Shown here piece after piece: positions 50,314 to 59,501 of a DNA stretch of 64,000 nucleotides; the first letter of the stretch is position 1, and each line of letters begins with the position of its first letter. Below the pieces are notes generated by a model, which was not told where the DNA came from, ran no database searches, and saw only the letters and a program-made list of their open reading frames with translations. The DNA comes from Bacteroidota bacterium (GTDB lineage: Bacteria > Bacteroidota > Bacteroidia > Flavobacteriales > Flavobacteriaceae): the NCBI GenBank assembly GCA_023446155.1, contig JAEXIT010000009.1, forward strand, positions 106,793 to 170,792. The letters run 5' to 3'. Made by a program: the position numbers and the translations under genes.

Positions 50314-51198
50314 ATGGAAAATAATGTCAAAACTTCTTTTCTGTTAGGGGAAGAATGGCTGTATTATAAGATTTATACCGGTTTTGCAACAACCGATTCG
50401 GTGTTGTACAACCATCTCTATACGGTGGTTACCGGTTTGTTACGTGACGGATTAATCGATAAATGGTTTTTTATCCGCTATGCCGATCCCGAGCATCATC
50501 TCCGATTGCGATTGCATCTTACGCAACCGGAGCATATCGGACAGGTGATTCTTGCTTTTCGGGATACGTTTCGTCGTTTGTCGGATCAGCATACGATCTG
50601 GAAAGTCCAAACGGAAACTTACGAACGGGAATTGAAACGTTATGGGGAAATGGTTATGGATGAGACCGAAACGCTCTTTTTTTACGATAGCGAATGTATG
50701 GTCAAATTGCTAACGGTGTTGGAGCTAACGGATAATGAAAATGAAAGATGGATGGTCGGAATGGCGGCGATCGATTCGTTTTTGGATGTGTTTGAGTATG
50801 ATCGGGAAGCACGGAAAAAGCTGATGGAACACCTTAGAGTAGGATTTTTTAAGGAGTTTCAGGTAAATGCGGCGACCAAAAAAGACCTGAGTACCAAATA
50901 TCGGAATCATAAAAATGAGATCGATCGTTTTATGAAAAGCGATCCCGAATCCAACGATCTGAAAGCAGTGCTTCGGGATAGAGATCGGATGATTTCGGTC
51001 ACGGCGAATGGCATACGGGCACAATTGGATCCGGAACGGCTGAACGATGTGTTGGGAAGTCATATTCATATGATGATGAACCGTTTGTTCGATTCCAATA
51101 ACCGGCAATGTGAGATGATATTGTATGATCTGTTGTGTAGTTATTATACTTCGGTGCTGGCTCGTGAAAAAAAAGCACCTATAGCCGTGTCCGGTTAA
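50314..51198 (+). CDS. Thiopeptide-type/LanB C-terminal elimination-domain protein
   Basis: A 294-residue SpaB_C-type protein. It starts FLLGEEWLYYKIYTGF and contains FIRYADPEHHLRLRLHL and ELKRYGEMVMDETETLFFYDSE, the hallmark segments of the glutamate-elimination domain. It completes dehydration by removing glutamate from the modified precursor. It acts with the preceding LanB part as a two-protein dehydratase. No transporter, protease or immunity gene follows, so export must be supplied from elsewhere. Confidence 0.9.
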   Translation: MENNVKTSFLLGEEWLYYKIYTGFATTDSVLYNHLYTVVTGLLRDGLIDKWFFIRYADPEHHLRLRLHLTQPEHIGQVILAFRDTFRRLSDQHTIWKVQTETYERELKRYGEMVMDETETLFFYDSECMVKLLTVLELTDNENERWMVGMAAIDSFLDVFEYDREARKKLMEHLRVGFFKEFQVNAATKKDLSTKYRNHKNEIDRFMKSDPESNDLKAVLRDRDRMISVTANGIRAQLDPERLNDVLGSHIHMMMNRLFDSNNRQCEMILYDLLCSYYTSVLAREKKAPIAVSG

Positions 51199-51240
51199 CC
51201 GATACATAAAAAGTGTATTTTTGCCGCAAATACCACTGTT

Positions 51241-51822
51241 ATGCCACACCATCATTTCCTGATTCACAAACCACACGGTTATCTGAGCCAGTTTATTTAT
51301 GAAAAAAAACGACATAAAAAACTATTGGGGGAGCTCTATGCTTTTCCGGAAGGAACAATGGCTATTGGCCGACTGGATGAGGATTCGGAGGGATTATTGC
51401 TCTTAACAACCGATGGTATGATGAGTGAAAAAGTGCGTAGCAAAACTGTGGCCAAAGAATACTTTGCTCAGGTTGATGGAATTATCACACCCGAAGCGGT
51501 CGAAGCTTTGCAAAAGGGCGTGGAAATTGGGGTAAAAGGAACACGATATACCACAAAAGACTGTGAAGCGCGACTTATAACCGAGTTGCCCGATTTTATT
51601 GGCCCCGGAAGGAGAATTCGGGACGAACGACATGGGCCAACCAGTTGGGTTTCGATAACGCTCACCGAAGGGAAATTTCGCCAGGTACGAAAAATGACGG
51701 CAGCTGTGGGCTTTCCAACTTTGCGATTGGTTCGCGTACGCATTGGAAATCTGACGTTAGAAAATCTGGAAGCCGGAGCGGTGCGCGAAGTGCAACATTT
51801 TGAACTGCCCGAAACAGTATAA
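51241..51822 (+). CDS. 23S rRNA pseudouridine synthase, RluE/RsuA family
   Basis: A 193-residue RsuA-family synthase without the N-terminal S4 domain, the size and layout of RluE. Active-site segment GRLDEDSEGLLLLTTDG (Asp near 43) is followed by KEYFAQVDG and KFRQVRKMTAAVGFPTLRLVRVRIG. It isomerises a uridine in 23S rRNA. Transcribed alone. Confidence 0.92.
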   Translation: MPHHHFLIHKPHGYLSQFIYEKKRHKKLLGELYAFPEGTMAIGRLDEDSEGLLLLTTDGMMSEKVRSKTVAKEYFAQVDGIITPEAVEALQKGVEIGVKGTRYTTKDCEARLITELPDFIGPGRRIRDERHGPTSWVSITLTEGKFRQVRKMTAAVGFPTLRLVRVRIGNLTLENLEAGAVREVQHFELPETV

Positions 51823-51948
51823 CAACGTATTTTTTTAGTGAAAGATACCGGATGATCATCCTAAAAAATAACGAAGGGTTTATGCGTTGGATTTGAATAT
51901 TGGCTACATTTGATGTTCCAAACAAAACAAACAAAAAACAACAAAATT

Positions 51949-52380
51949 ATGGCAAATGTAAATCCTTATCTAACATTCAACGGTACCTGTGAGGCGGCGT
52001 TTGATTTTTACCAATCGGTATTTGGCGGTGAATTCCAATACAAAGGGAAGTTTAAAGATATGCCGTCGGAACAACCTATTCCGGAATCGGAACAAGAAAA
52101 AATCATGCACGTAAGTCTTCCTATCGGTGGAACGGTTTTAATGGGAAGTGATACGTCCGAAGGTTGTGGCGGACATGCTGTTACAGCCGGGGATAATATT
52201 TCGATCTCGATTAATGCCGATTCCGAAGCGGATGCAAAACGTATCTTCGAAGGACTTTCGGCAGGTGGAAAAGTAACCATGCCTTTGGAAAAAACTTTCT
52301 GGGGCGCTTTATTCGGAATGTTTACCGATAAATTCGGGATCCACTGGATGGTAAACTACGATTACGAACAAAAAGGATAA
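51949..52380 (+). CDS. VOC-superfamily protein, PhnB-like
   Basis: About 143 residues from the ATG at 51949 (MANVNPYLTFNGT). It has the PhnB/glyoxalase-like fold: PYLTFNGTCEAAFDFYQSVF, IMHVSLPIGGTVLMGSD and the C-terminal GMFTDKFGIHWMVNY. VOC proteins bind a metal and act on small electrophiles or act as resistance proteins; the substrate here is unknown. A convergent hydrolase shares its terminator. Confidence 0.88.
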   Translation: MANVNPYLTFNGTCEAAFDFYQSVFGGEFQYKGKFKDMPSEQPIPESEQEKIMHVSLPIGGTVLMGSDTSEGCGGHAVTAGDNISISINADSEADAKRIFEGLSAGGKVTMPLEKTFWGALFGMFTDKFGIHWMVNYDYEQKG

Positions 52381-52381
52381 T

Positions 52382-52424
52382 AAAAAAGACCTGTCAGATT
52401 TCTAAAACCTGACAGGTCTTTTTT
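52382..52424. terminator. Bidirectional terminator, VOC protein and dienelactone hydrolase
   Basis: AAAAAAGACCTGTCAG and CTGACAGGTCTTTTTT form a 16-bp stem, with a T tract on both strands. Confidence 0.92.
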
Positions 52425-53196
52425 ATTTAAAAATCTCGTCAAAAAAGTCAAGCATGGCTTTCCAGGAACGCTTGGCCGCTTTTTCGTTATAGGCAACCCC
52501 TTTACTGTTATCGCTTCCGGCATCCTTATGCGTAAAACCGTGGACGGAATTGGCATAATACACCATCTGCCAGTCGGCTTTGGCATCGCGCATTTCCTGT
52601 TGGAAGTTTTTGATCTCACTTTCTGATACATACGGATCGTCGGCTCCGTGGAGAATCAACACTTTCGGTTGGATCAATTCGGTTTTTTCACCCGGTTCTT
52701 TTCCTAATCCACCATGGAAAGAGACAATCCCTTTAACCGGGAAGTTAGCCCGTGCGGCTTCAATAGCTCCGGTTCCGCCAAAACAATAACCCATCACGGC
52801 CAGTTCTTTCGGATTAGCCCCCTGTTTAACCAATTCATCTAGCGCCAATCGGATGCGTTTTTGATATTCCAACGGATTCTTTTTGTAAAAACCGGCACGT
52901 TCTCCCGCTTGTTTCGGATTTTCCGGTTTGTTGCCCACACCGTAAATATCGGCTACAAAAGCATAGTACCCCAGTTTTTCCAGTTCCTGAGCGCTTTCTT
53001 TTGCGTTGGTATCAATACCCATCCAGGCAGGTAAAATCAGTACACCCGGTTTATTGGTTTTTGCTTTTTTGGGTGTGGCGATCAAACCCTGAAGGGCTTG
53101 TTTACCATCGGAATAATCGATAGTTTTGAGTTGGGCTTGCGTAATACTGCTGGTCAGTATTAATAGCAACGTAGTGGTTGGGGTTTTCCAGTTCAT
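52423..53196 (-). CDS. Dienelactone hydrolase family protein, exported
   Basis: A 257-residue alpha/beta hydrolase with a signal peptide (TPTTTLLLILTSSITQA). The nucleophile elbow is GYCFGGTG (Cys instead of Ser, as in dienelactone hydrolase) near residue 143. Asp in HGADDPYV and His in NSVHGFTH complete the triad. It may hydrolyse esters or lactones in the periplasm; the natural substrate is unknown. Confidence 0.9.
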   Translation of the reverse strand: MNWKTPTTTLLLILTSSITQAQLKTIDYSDGKQALQGLIATPKKAKTNKPGVLILPAWMGIDTNAKESAQELEKLGYYAFVADIYGVGNKPENPKQAGERAGFYKKNPLEYQKRIRLALDELVKQGANPKELAVMGYCFGGTGAIEAARANFPVKGIVSFHGGLGKEPGEKTELIQPKVLILHGADDPYVSESEIKNFQQEMRDAKADWQMVYYANSVHGFTHKDAGSDNSKGVAYNEKAAKRSWKAMLDFFDEIFK

Positions 53197-53240
53197 GGTA
53201 ATTTTTTTTGTTCCGTTAAAATTACAAAACCGAATTGGAT

Positions 53241-54029
53241 TTAGCGAATGATAAACTTTCCTTTTTCGCTATCAAATACAATGTTTTCGTCTTTAAAAAG
53301 CTGATCAAATATCTGATTTGCGATGAGGTTACACGGCGTATCCTGCAGAACGGTTCCCGGCAACATCACAACCATCTCGTCACTCAGTTGTATGGCAAGA
53401 TCGATGTCATGGGTGGAAAACAAGATGCATTTTCCGGTTTCATGCGCCAATCGTTTTAAAAGCTGGAATAAGGTTACTTTGTGTAAAAGATCCAAATGCG
53501 TAGTGGGCTCATCCAGTATAATAAGCGGCGTGTCTTGTGCCAATGCGCGCGCTACGAGTACTTTCTGTAATTGCCCGTCGCTAATCTCATAATGTCTTTT
53601 GTCGGACAAATGGGAAATCTGAGTGAGTTCCAGGGCTTTTTTAACCTGAGCGATGTCGTCATCCGAAAGCGTGCCGAGCCAGTTGGTATACGGCTGCCGA
53701 CCGAGTGCTACGAGTTCGAAAACCGTAAGGTTGCTCGGCGGTAATTTTTCGGTAAGTACGAGGCTTAAATGTTGTGCCAGCTCCAGCGGTTCGTAGGCAC
53801 TAATATTTTTATCATTGAGTAAAACGGTTCCTTCTAATGGCTTTTGAATCCCGGTTAGCGTACGCAATAACGTCGACTTTCCAATACCATTACTACCAAT
53901 TAACGTAATGAGTTTCCCCAAGGGTAACTCCAATTGAAGTTGTTCGGCAATGAGGGTAGTCGTTTTTTTGGTTTTGTAACCAATGGTCAGACCGGAAGTT
54001 GTTAGTATGTTGTTTGAAACGGGTTTCAT
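53241..54029 (-). CDS. Cobalamin/iron-siderophore ABC transporter ATPase (BtuD-like)
   Basis: About 262 residues from the ATG at 54029, which overlaps the permease stop codon as TAATG; a longer in-frame start at 54065 lies inside the permease gene and is rejected. Walker A GSNGIGKSTLL, Q-loop region, signature ISDGQLQKV (a variant of LSGGQ) and Walker B LIILDEPTTHLD are visible. It powers the BtuC-type permease. Divergent transcription from a cobalamin riboswitch locus favours vitamin B12 over siderophore as substrate. Confidence 0.87.
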   Translation of the reverse strand: MKPVSNNILTTSGLTIGYKTKKTTTLIAEQLQLELPLGKLITLIGSNGIGKSTLLRTLTGIQKPLEGTVLLNDKNISAYEPLELAQHLSLVLTEKLPPSNLTVFELVALGRQPYTNWLGTLSDDDIAQVKKALELTQISHLSDKRHYEISDGQLQKVLVARALAQDTPLIILDEPTTHLDLLHKVTLFQLLKRLAHETGKCILFSTHDIDLAIQLSDEMVVMLPGTVLQDTPCNLIANQIFDQLFKDENIVFDSEKGKFIIR

Positions 54030-55060
54030 TAGTTGATCATTTTGCGTTTTCGGAGTAATAACCAAATCACTACCGGAGCACCGATCAGTGAGGTGATGGC
54101 GTTAATCGGTAAGGTCATTTCACTACCCGGCATTTGCGAAAGCGTATCGCATAACAACATGATGGCCGCGCCCAATACCAAAGTTGCCCAGAACAAAACG
54201 GCATGGTTGCTGGTTTGAAACAACAATTTGGCTATATGTGGTACGGCTAATCCAACAAAAGCAATCGGTCCGGCAAAAGCGGTAATGCTTCCGGCTAATA
54301 AACTCGTGGCGATGATAATGATAAAACGGATACGTCCGAAGTTAATGCCAAGGCTACGCGCATAGTTCTCCCCCAATAGCAATGCGTTTAAAGGTTTGAT
54401 ACTGATAATACTCAGTAGTAAGCCGATAAGTACGGTGGAAAAAAGAATTATAATCGAAGTCCACGATAGGTTGCCAAGGCTGCCCAACGACCAGAATGTG
54501 AATTTTTGTAGTTGTTCGGCGGTACTGAAATAGGTTAGTACGCCTACAATAGCCGAGGCAAAGTTTCCAAACATCAAACCGACGATCAGTATCGCCATTG
54601 TGTCCCGTAATTGGCGTGATACAAATAGCACCGCCATTAAAACCAAAAAGCTACCCAATGTAGAGGCGATCACGATTCCGTAGGATGAAATTAGTAGGTC
54701 GCGTAAAAATACCGGTAAGATTCCCGCGCCCAGAATTACAAAAGCAACACCCAAACTCGCTCCGGAACTTAATCCAAGTACATAGGGTCCGGCTAGTGGA
54801 TTGCGGAATAGTGTTTGCATTAACAAACCGCTAATCGATAGTCCCATTCCGGCCAATATGGCGGTAAACGCTTTCGGCAATCGGTAATTCAGGATAATAT
54901 ATTCCCAGGATTTTTTACCGACTTCATTTCCGGTGAGACTGTTTAGAATTTCCTTTAGAGGTATGGAAACAGAACCCGTTCCGATATTGATCAGAAAAAG
55001 TGCGATCAGGGTAATGCCCAGTAATCCGAATAACAGTTTATGGCGGCTGGCTGCGGTCAA
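54029..55060 (-). CDS. FecCD/BtuC-family ABC permease
   Basis: A 343-residue integral membrane protein with about ten hydrophobic segments, characteristic of the BtuC/FecD family. Family stretches include FRNPLAGPYVLGLSSGASLGVA and FAGPIAFVGLAVPHIAK near the cytoplasmic coupling helix. It forms the inner-membrane channel of the B12 importer. It starts 1 nt after the end of the binding-protein gene and overlaps the ATPase gene. Confidence 0.9.
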   Translation of the reverse strand: MTAASRHKLLFGLLGITLIALFLINIGTGSVSIPLKEILNSLTGNEVGKKSWEYIILNYRLPKAFTAILAGMGLSISGLLMQTLFRNPLAGPYVLGLSSGASLGVAFVILGAGILPVFLRDLLISSYGIVIASTLGSFLVLMAVLFVSRQLRDTMAILIVGLMFGNFASAIVGVLTYFSTAEQLQKFTFWSLGSLGNLSWTSIIILFSTVLIGLLLSIISIKPLNALLLGENYARSLGINFGRIRFIIIIATSLLAGSITAFAGPIAFVGLAVPHIAKLLFQTSNHAVLFWATLVLGAAIMLLCDTLSQMPGSEMTLPINAITSLIGAPVVIWLLLRKRKMIN

Positions 55061-55061
55061 A

Positions 55062-56204
55062 TTAATTTAATTTTTGGAAAAAATACAGTTGGTAGTCCGG
55101 GAGTAATTCCGGATGTACGATACGAATCATGTCTTTTAACACCAAATCCGGACGGGTTGGCGCCAATTCAAAATACATAAAACCGCCTTTCGGGCCTCTT
55201 TTTAGGGCAAACGAATAGACTTGTTTGTTTTTTAGTGCGTTGAATTGTGCATAATGCGGATTGGAATCCAGTAATTCTTTAATCGACGAATAATCGCCTG
55301 GCGCAATCCAGAAATCGGCATTTTGTGCCTTGTCGAAAACGGCTTCAAACGAAACAGACGCACTTCCGGTTCCTTTGGAATCTTTCCATAAATAATTGGC
55401 ATTGGCATCTTTTAGGAAAACCGCCGCCCAACTGTCGCCTTGTGGTAAATACCAGGTATCCTGATACATCGCACCACTAAATACGGTGGACTGCTTGGTA
55501 GCGTTTTTCGCAATAGCCTGCGCTTCGGTATAGTCTTTTTTGATGTTGTTGAATATCGTTTCGGCTTCTTTGTTTTTTCCGAATAAAGCACCAATTAGTT
55601 TGATCCATTCCGCTTTTCCTAATGGGGTCTGTTCGGTCCAATCGCCGTTATAAACCACTTTTAAACCGGCTTTTTCCAATGCGGAATAGGTCTTATTATT
55701 ACTGTCGATGCTAAATCCAACGACAACTCCCGGATCCAGATCGATCATCACTTCGGTATTGAGGCTTTCGTTTTTACCGACTTCTTTTACTTTTTTCGCA
55801 TCGATACGCGCTCTGGTTTTTTCAGAAGATATATAATCCGTATTCGGGAAACCAACCAGTTTGTCTTCCACACCTAATAATTCCAAGGCCGGAATATGGG
55901 TGGTTGAGGTTACAACAACCGATTGTACCGGTACCGAAATGGTGGTGTATTTTTGAAGACTGTCTGGAATAATTCCGTCTTTTTCCTGTAAAATATAGGT
56001 AAAACCTTCTTTTGCTTCCGGCCACGGATTGGTCACTTTTACCACGCTATATCCATCGTAATGGATAAGGGAAAGTCCTTTGGCATATTGAATACTGTTG
56101 GTTCCGGTAACAACTGTTTTTTCGGAGGTTTGTTGTTCTTTTTTACAGCTGATCACAGTTAGTAATCCCAGAGAAAGCAAGGCTAAAAGCGCTATTTTTT
56201 TCAT
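55062..56204 (-). CDS. ABC transporter substrate-binding lipoprotein, BtuF-like
   Basis: A 380-residue lipoprotein (LLTVISCKK lipobox, Cys at about 20) of the TroA/BtuF class. LELLGVEDKLVGFPN, then IDLDPGVVVGF, then LGKAEWIKLIGALFGK match the BtuF/FhuD-like fold. It delivers the ligand from the outer-membrane receptor to the BtuC-like permease. A -7 box TATTTTTG on the minus strand lies at 56227-56234 in the shared region, and no riboswitch lies on this strand. Confidence 0.87.
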   Translation of the reverse strand: MKKIALLALLSLGLLTVISCKKEQQTSEKTVVTGTNSIQYAKGLSLIHYDGYSVVKVTNPWPEAKEGFTYILQEKDGIIPDSLQKYTTISVPVQSVVVTSTTHIPALELLGVEDKLVGFPNTDYISSEKTRARIDAKKVKEVGKNESLNTEVMIDLDPGVVVGFSIDSNNKTYSALEKAGLKVVYNGDWTEQTPLGKAEWIKLIGALFGKNKEAETIFNNIKKDYTEAQAIAKNATKQSTVFSGAMYQDTWYLPQGDSWAAVFLKDANANYLWKDSKGTGSASVSFEAVFDKAQNADFWIAPGDYSSIKELLDSNPHYAQFNALKNKQVYSFALKRGPKGGFMYFELAPTRPDLVLKDMIRIVHPELLPDYQLYFFQKLN

Positions 56205-56226
56205 AATATGACGGTTGCGGTTTCTG

Positions 56227-56316
56227 CAAAAATAAATTTATTTTCGTTGTATTTTTGTCAGATGTGCAAAAAAAAGGTTTTAGGATTAGATAATTTCAAT
56301 CTTCCGACTATCTTTG
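56227..56316. promoter_or_regulatory. Divergent promoters of the B12 uptake locus
   Basis: On the minus strand TATTTTTG (plus 56227-56234) is a -7 box for btuFCD. On the plus strand TATCTTTG at 56309-56316 is a -7 box for the riboswitch-btuB transcript, about 6 nt before riboswitch P1 begins. Confidence 0.6.
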
Positions 56317-56321
56317 CAACG

Positions 56322-56534
56322 TATTATGGTTATACTTAAGCGATTCGCTGAGTATATTAAAAGGGAATCAAGTGCCGTCCGAATATAAAAGATGCAATCT
56401 TGAGCTGTACCCGCAACTGTGAGCTTTGTTCTTCCGAAAAACCGGAGAATGCCTGTTGTTATGCTTCGACCACTGTAACATTGTGTTGCGGGAAGGTGAA
56501 CCACAGGACGCAAGCCAGGAGACCTGCCATAGTA
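56322..56534 (+). promoter_or_regulatory. Cobalamin (adenosylcobalamin) riboswitch
   Basis: P1 pairs UAUUAUGG (56322-56329) with CCAUAGUA (56527-56534), 8 bp. Conserved core elements are present: GGGAAUCAAGUGCC near 56363, CCCGCAACUGUGAG near 56410, GCGGGAAGGUGAACC near 56487 and the B12 box AGCCAGGAGACCUGCC at 56513-56528. It precedes the btuB start at 56579 by 45 nt. Cobalamin binding would shut down expression of the btuB operon at transcription or translation level. Confidence 0.95.
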
Positions 56535-56578
56535 ATTAAATAATTAAAAGCTTTCGGGAAAAAAGGCTTGTTAAGACT

Positions 56579-58405
56579 ATGAGATTAAAACTACTTTTCG
56601 CATTGCTGTTTTTGAGCCAGTTCGTATTGGCTCAGAACGATACTATTAACCTAAACGAAGTGATCGTGTCAGACGTTCAGCTACGCGATAATACCGTGTC
56701 GCAAACCGTTTTAAAACTAAACGATTCGATTATACAACAAAATCAACCGGCTTTAACCTCGCTTTTAAATTATAATTCCGTGATCTATTTTAAAGAAAAC
56801 GGATACGGAATGGTATCGTCGGCTTCTTTTAGAGGAACTACGGCGCAACAAACTGCTGTGCTGTGGAACGGAATCAACATCAATTCCCAACTTTTGGGTC
56901 AAACGGATTTTAATACGGTAACCACACGCGATTTTAATTCCATTTCGGTAAAATCGGGTGGCGGAAGTGTGGTCTACGGAAGTGGTGCCATCGGTGGAAC
57001 AGTTCACTTAAATACCGAATTCCAATTCCGCGAAGCCTTTCAAAATGAATTGTATCTCGGATATGGCAGTTTTAATACGATCAATACGCAATACCGACTG
57101 AATGCCGGAACTAAAAAATGGAATACGCAGATCAGTTTTAGCCGGAACAGTTCTGATAATGATTATCCGTTTGTCGGATCGGACGAAAAAAACACCAACG
57201 GACAATACTATAATTCGACGGTAAATGCGAATATCGGTTATAAAATCAACGATAAAAACATCCTGAAATTATACAGTCAGTTTTACGAAGACGAACGTCA
57301 TTTTTCCATTACTTCCGAAAATGCAATCCGAACCAAATACCGCAATGCCAATAGTCGGAATTTATTGGTGTGGACTAATATGGCAGGACAATTTACGTCG
57401 AATGTCAAAGCGGCTTTCCTAAAAGAGCGGTATCAGTATTACGAGAATATCGAAAACGAGACCTTTTCGTTTGGGGAAGTACAAACCTTTATTGCCAAAT
57501 ACGATGTGGTATATGCCATCACCGACAATATAAAACTGAATGCCATTTTCGATTATACGATCAACGATGGAAAAGGCGAAGGAATCGGCGAAGCCAAACG
57601 CAAAATTGGTTCCGGAGTCTTATTGTTTAAACATAAGGTGTCGGATGCGTTTACCTACGAAATCAGCGGACGAAAAGAAATTACCGATGCCTACCAAAGT
57701 CCGTTTTTGTTTTCGGCCGGAGCAACCTATGCCGTGACCAACTGGTATAAAGTAAAACTAAACGGTTCGCATAATTTCCGTATACCGACCTTTAATGACC
57801 TCTATTGGAAACCGGGAGGGAACCTGAATCTTCGACCGGAAAGTGCCTACCAGGCCGACTTCGGACAAGAGTTTAGCTTTGGCGGATTGCGGCTGACGGC
57901 TACCGCTTATTATATGAAAATAAAAGACATGTTGCGTTGGTTACCAACCAGCGAAGGCTATTGGGCGCCGGTAAACACCGACCGGGTGCAGTCGTACGGC
58001 GCAGAAGTTTTACTGGATTATACCCATAAATTCGCAGCGCACGAGTTGGGACTAAAAGGAACCTATGCTTATACGGTTTCGGAAGATGAAACGACCAACA
58101 AACAACTTATTTACGTACCCTACCATAAACTAACCGGAGCGGTATCGTATACCTTTAAAAATTTTGGTGCCTATTACCAGGCATTATATAATGGAGAGGT
58201 ATTCACCTTGTCGGACAACGATCCGAAGTATATGGTAAAAGACTATTTGGTGTCCAATTTTGGTATCGATTACCGTATCGGAAAGAAAAATACCTACCGC
58301 CTTGGAGCGCAGGTTCGAAACCTGACTAACGAAAAATATGAAAGTGTTGCCAGTCGCTTAATGCCAGGCAGAAATTATAATGTAACCCTAACTTTAATTT
58401 TTTAA
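56579..58405 (+). CDS. btuB: TonB-dependent vitamin B12 receptor (BtuB-like)
   Basis: A 608-residue outer-membrane receptor, close to E. coli BtuB in length. Signal peptide (LLFALLFLSQFVLA), plug domain (INLNEVIVSDVQLRD, then GNGIN-type loop) and a 22-strand barrel end in YNVTLTLIF. Substrate is supported by the upstream cobalamin riboswitch and BtuG-like genes downstream. It takes up B12 using TonB energy. Confidence 0.93.
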   Translation: MRLKLLFALLFLSQFVLAQNDTINLNEVIVSDVQLRDNTVSQTVLKLNDSIIQQNQPALTSLLNYNSVIYFKENGYGMVSSASFRGTTAQQTAVLWNGININSQLLGQTDFNTVTTRDFNSISVKSGGGSVVYGSGAIGGTVHLNTEFQFREAFQNELYLGYGSFNTINTQYRLNAGTKKWNTQISFSRNSSDNDYPFVGSDEKNTNGQYYNSTVNANIGYKINDKNILKLYSQFYEDERHFSITSENAIRTKYRNANSRNLLVWTNMAGQFTSNVKAAFLKERYQYYENIENETFSFGEVQTFIAKYDVVYAITDNIKLNAIFDYTINDGKGEGIGEAKRKIGSGVLLFKHKVSDAFTYEISGRKEITDAYQSPFLFSAGATYAVTNWYKVKLNGSHNFRIPTFNDLYWKPGGNLNLRPESAYQADFGQEFSFGGLRLTATAYYMKIKDMLRWLPTSEGYWAPVNTDRVQSYGAEVLLDYTHKFAAHELGLKGTYAYTVSEDETTNKQLIYVPYHKLTGAVSYTFKNFGAYYQALYNGEVFTLSDNDPKYMVKDYLVSNFGIDYRIGKKNTYRLGAQVRNLTNEKYESVASRLMPGRNYNVTLTLIF

Positions 58406-58410
58406 TACAA

Positions 58411-59490
58411 ATGAAAATCAACAAATTACTTGGTTTAGGCCTTTTAACAGCGGTGTTTTTTGCCTCTTGTACCGATGAGGAAATCGTTTATAAAGAAGCA
58501 CCGGCAGCGGTGTCTAAAGGAGCATACGAAAAAGGTATCCTGGTAGTGAACGAAGGAAATTTCGGTTCCCCGAATGCAGAGGTAAGCTATATCTCATCTG
58601 AATTCCCGACCTTATTCCAGAATAGTATTTTCAATACGGTTAACCCAACAAAAGTTTTGGGAAATACAGCACAAAGTATTGGATTTAACGGTGACCTAGC
58701 GTATATTGTTTTAAACGGAAGCAACAAAATTGAGGTGGTAAATCGTTATACTTTCGAAAGTGTGGCCACTATCCAAACCGGATTACAAAACCCAAGATAT
58801 ATCGCTTTTGCCAATGGTAAAGGATATGTAACCAACTGGGGTGATGCAGGAGTTGCAACCGATGACTATGTTGCAATCGTAAATCTTACAACCAATCAGA
58901 TTACAGGAAATATCGCTGTAGTGGAAGGCCCGGAGCAAATCGTAGCCCACAACAATGCATTATATGTGGCTCATAAAGGTGGTTATGGTTTTAATGACAA
59001 AATTTCGTTGATCAGTAGTTCTGATGTAGTACAGACTACGATTACGGTTGGTGATGTGCCATCTGTTATCGAAATCAACAATAACGAATTATATGTACTA
59101 TGTTCTGGAAAACCGGCTTGGTCGGGTACTGAAACATCTGCAAAACTGGTAAAAGTAGACTTAGCAAGCAATGCAATAGCGCAGTCTTTCACTTTTGCTG
59201 CGGGTGAGCATCCGGCGCTTATGGATATCGATGCTGGTAGCATTTACTTTATGAAAGGTAAAGGCGTGTATAAAAAAGACCTGGGGGCAGCGGCTTTACC
59301 AACTGCTCCAATTTTTACGGCAACAGCAACTACCGTGTATGGTTTTGCCGCACAAAATAGTAAATTCTATGTAGGTGACGCAATCGATTATGTAGCAAAC
59401 GGAAAAGTAACCGTTTACGATGTTGCCGGCACACTACAGAAAACCTATACCGTTGGGGTAATGCCAAACGGATTCTATTTCAATAATTAA
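58411..59490 (+). CDS. YncE-like beta-propeller lipoprotein, BtuG-like, copy 1
   Basis: A 359-residue lipoprotein (TAVFFASC lipobox, Cys at about 21). The mature part is a seven-bladed propeller of YVTN/YncE type (NKIEVVNRYTFESVATIQTG, then DYVAIVNLTTNQITGNI). In Bacteroides, BtuG is a YncE-like surface lipoprotein that binds B12 with extreme affinity and docks on BtuB. Position 5 nt after btuB behind a B12 riboswitch supports the same role. No direct binding residues can be assigned. Confidence 0.88.
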   Translation: MKINKLLGLGLLTAVFFASCTDEEIVYKEAPAAVSKGAYEKGILVVNEGNFGSPNAEVSYISSEFPTLFQNSIFNTVNPTKVLGNTAQSIGFNGDLAYIVLNGSNKIEVVNRYTFESVATIQTGLQNPRYIAFANGKGYVTNWGDAGVATDDYVAIVNLTTNQITGNIAVVEGPEQIVAHNNALYVAHKGGYGFNDKISLISSSDVVQTTITVGDVPSVIEINNNELYVLCSGKPAWSGTETSAKLVKVDLASNAIAQSFTFAAGEHPALMDIDAGSIYFMKGKGVYKKDLGAAALPTAPIFTATATTVYGFAAQNSKFYVGDAIDYVANGKVTVYDVAGTLQKTYTVGVMPNGFYFNN

Positions 59491-59501
59491 TAGCAATTCG
59501 T

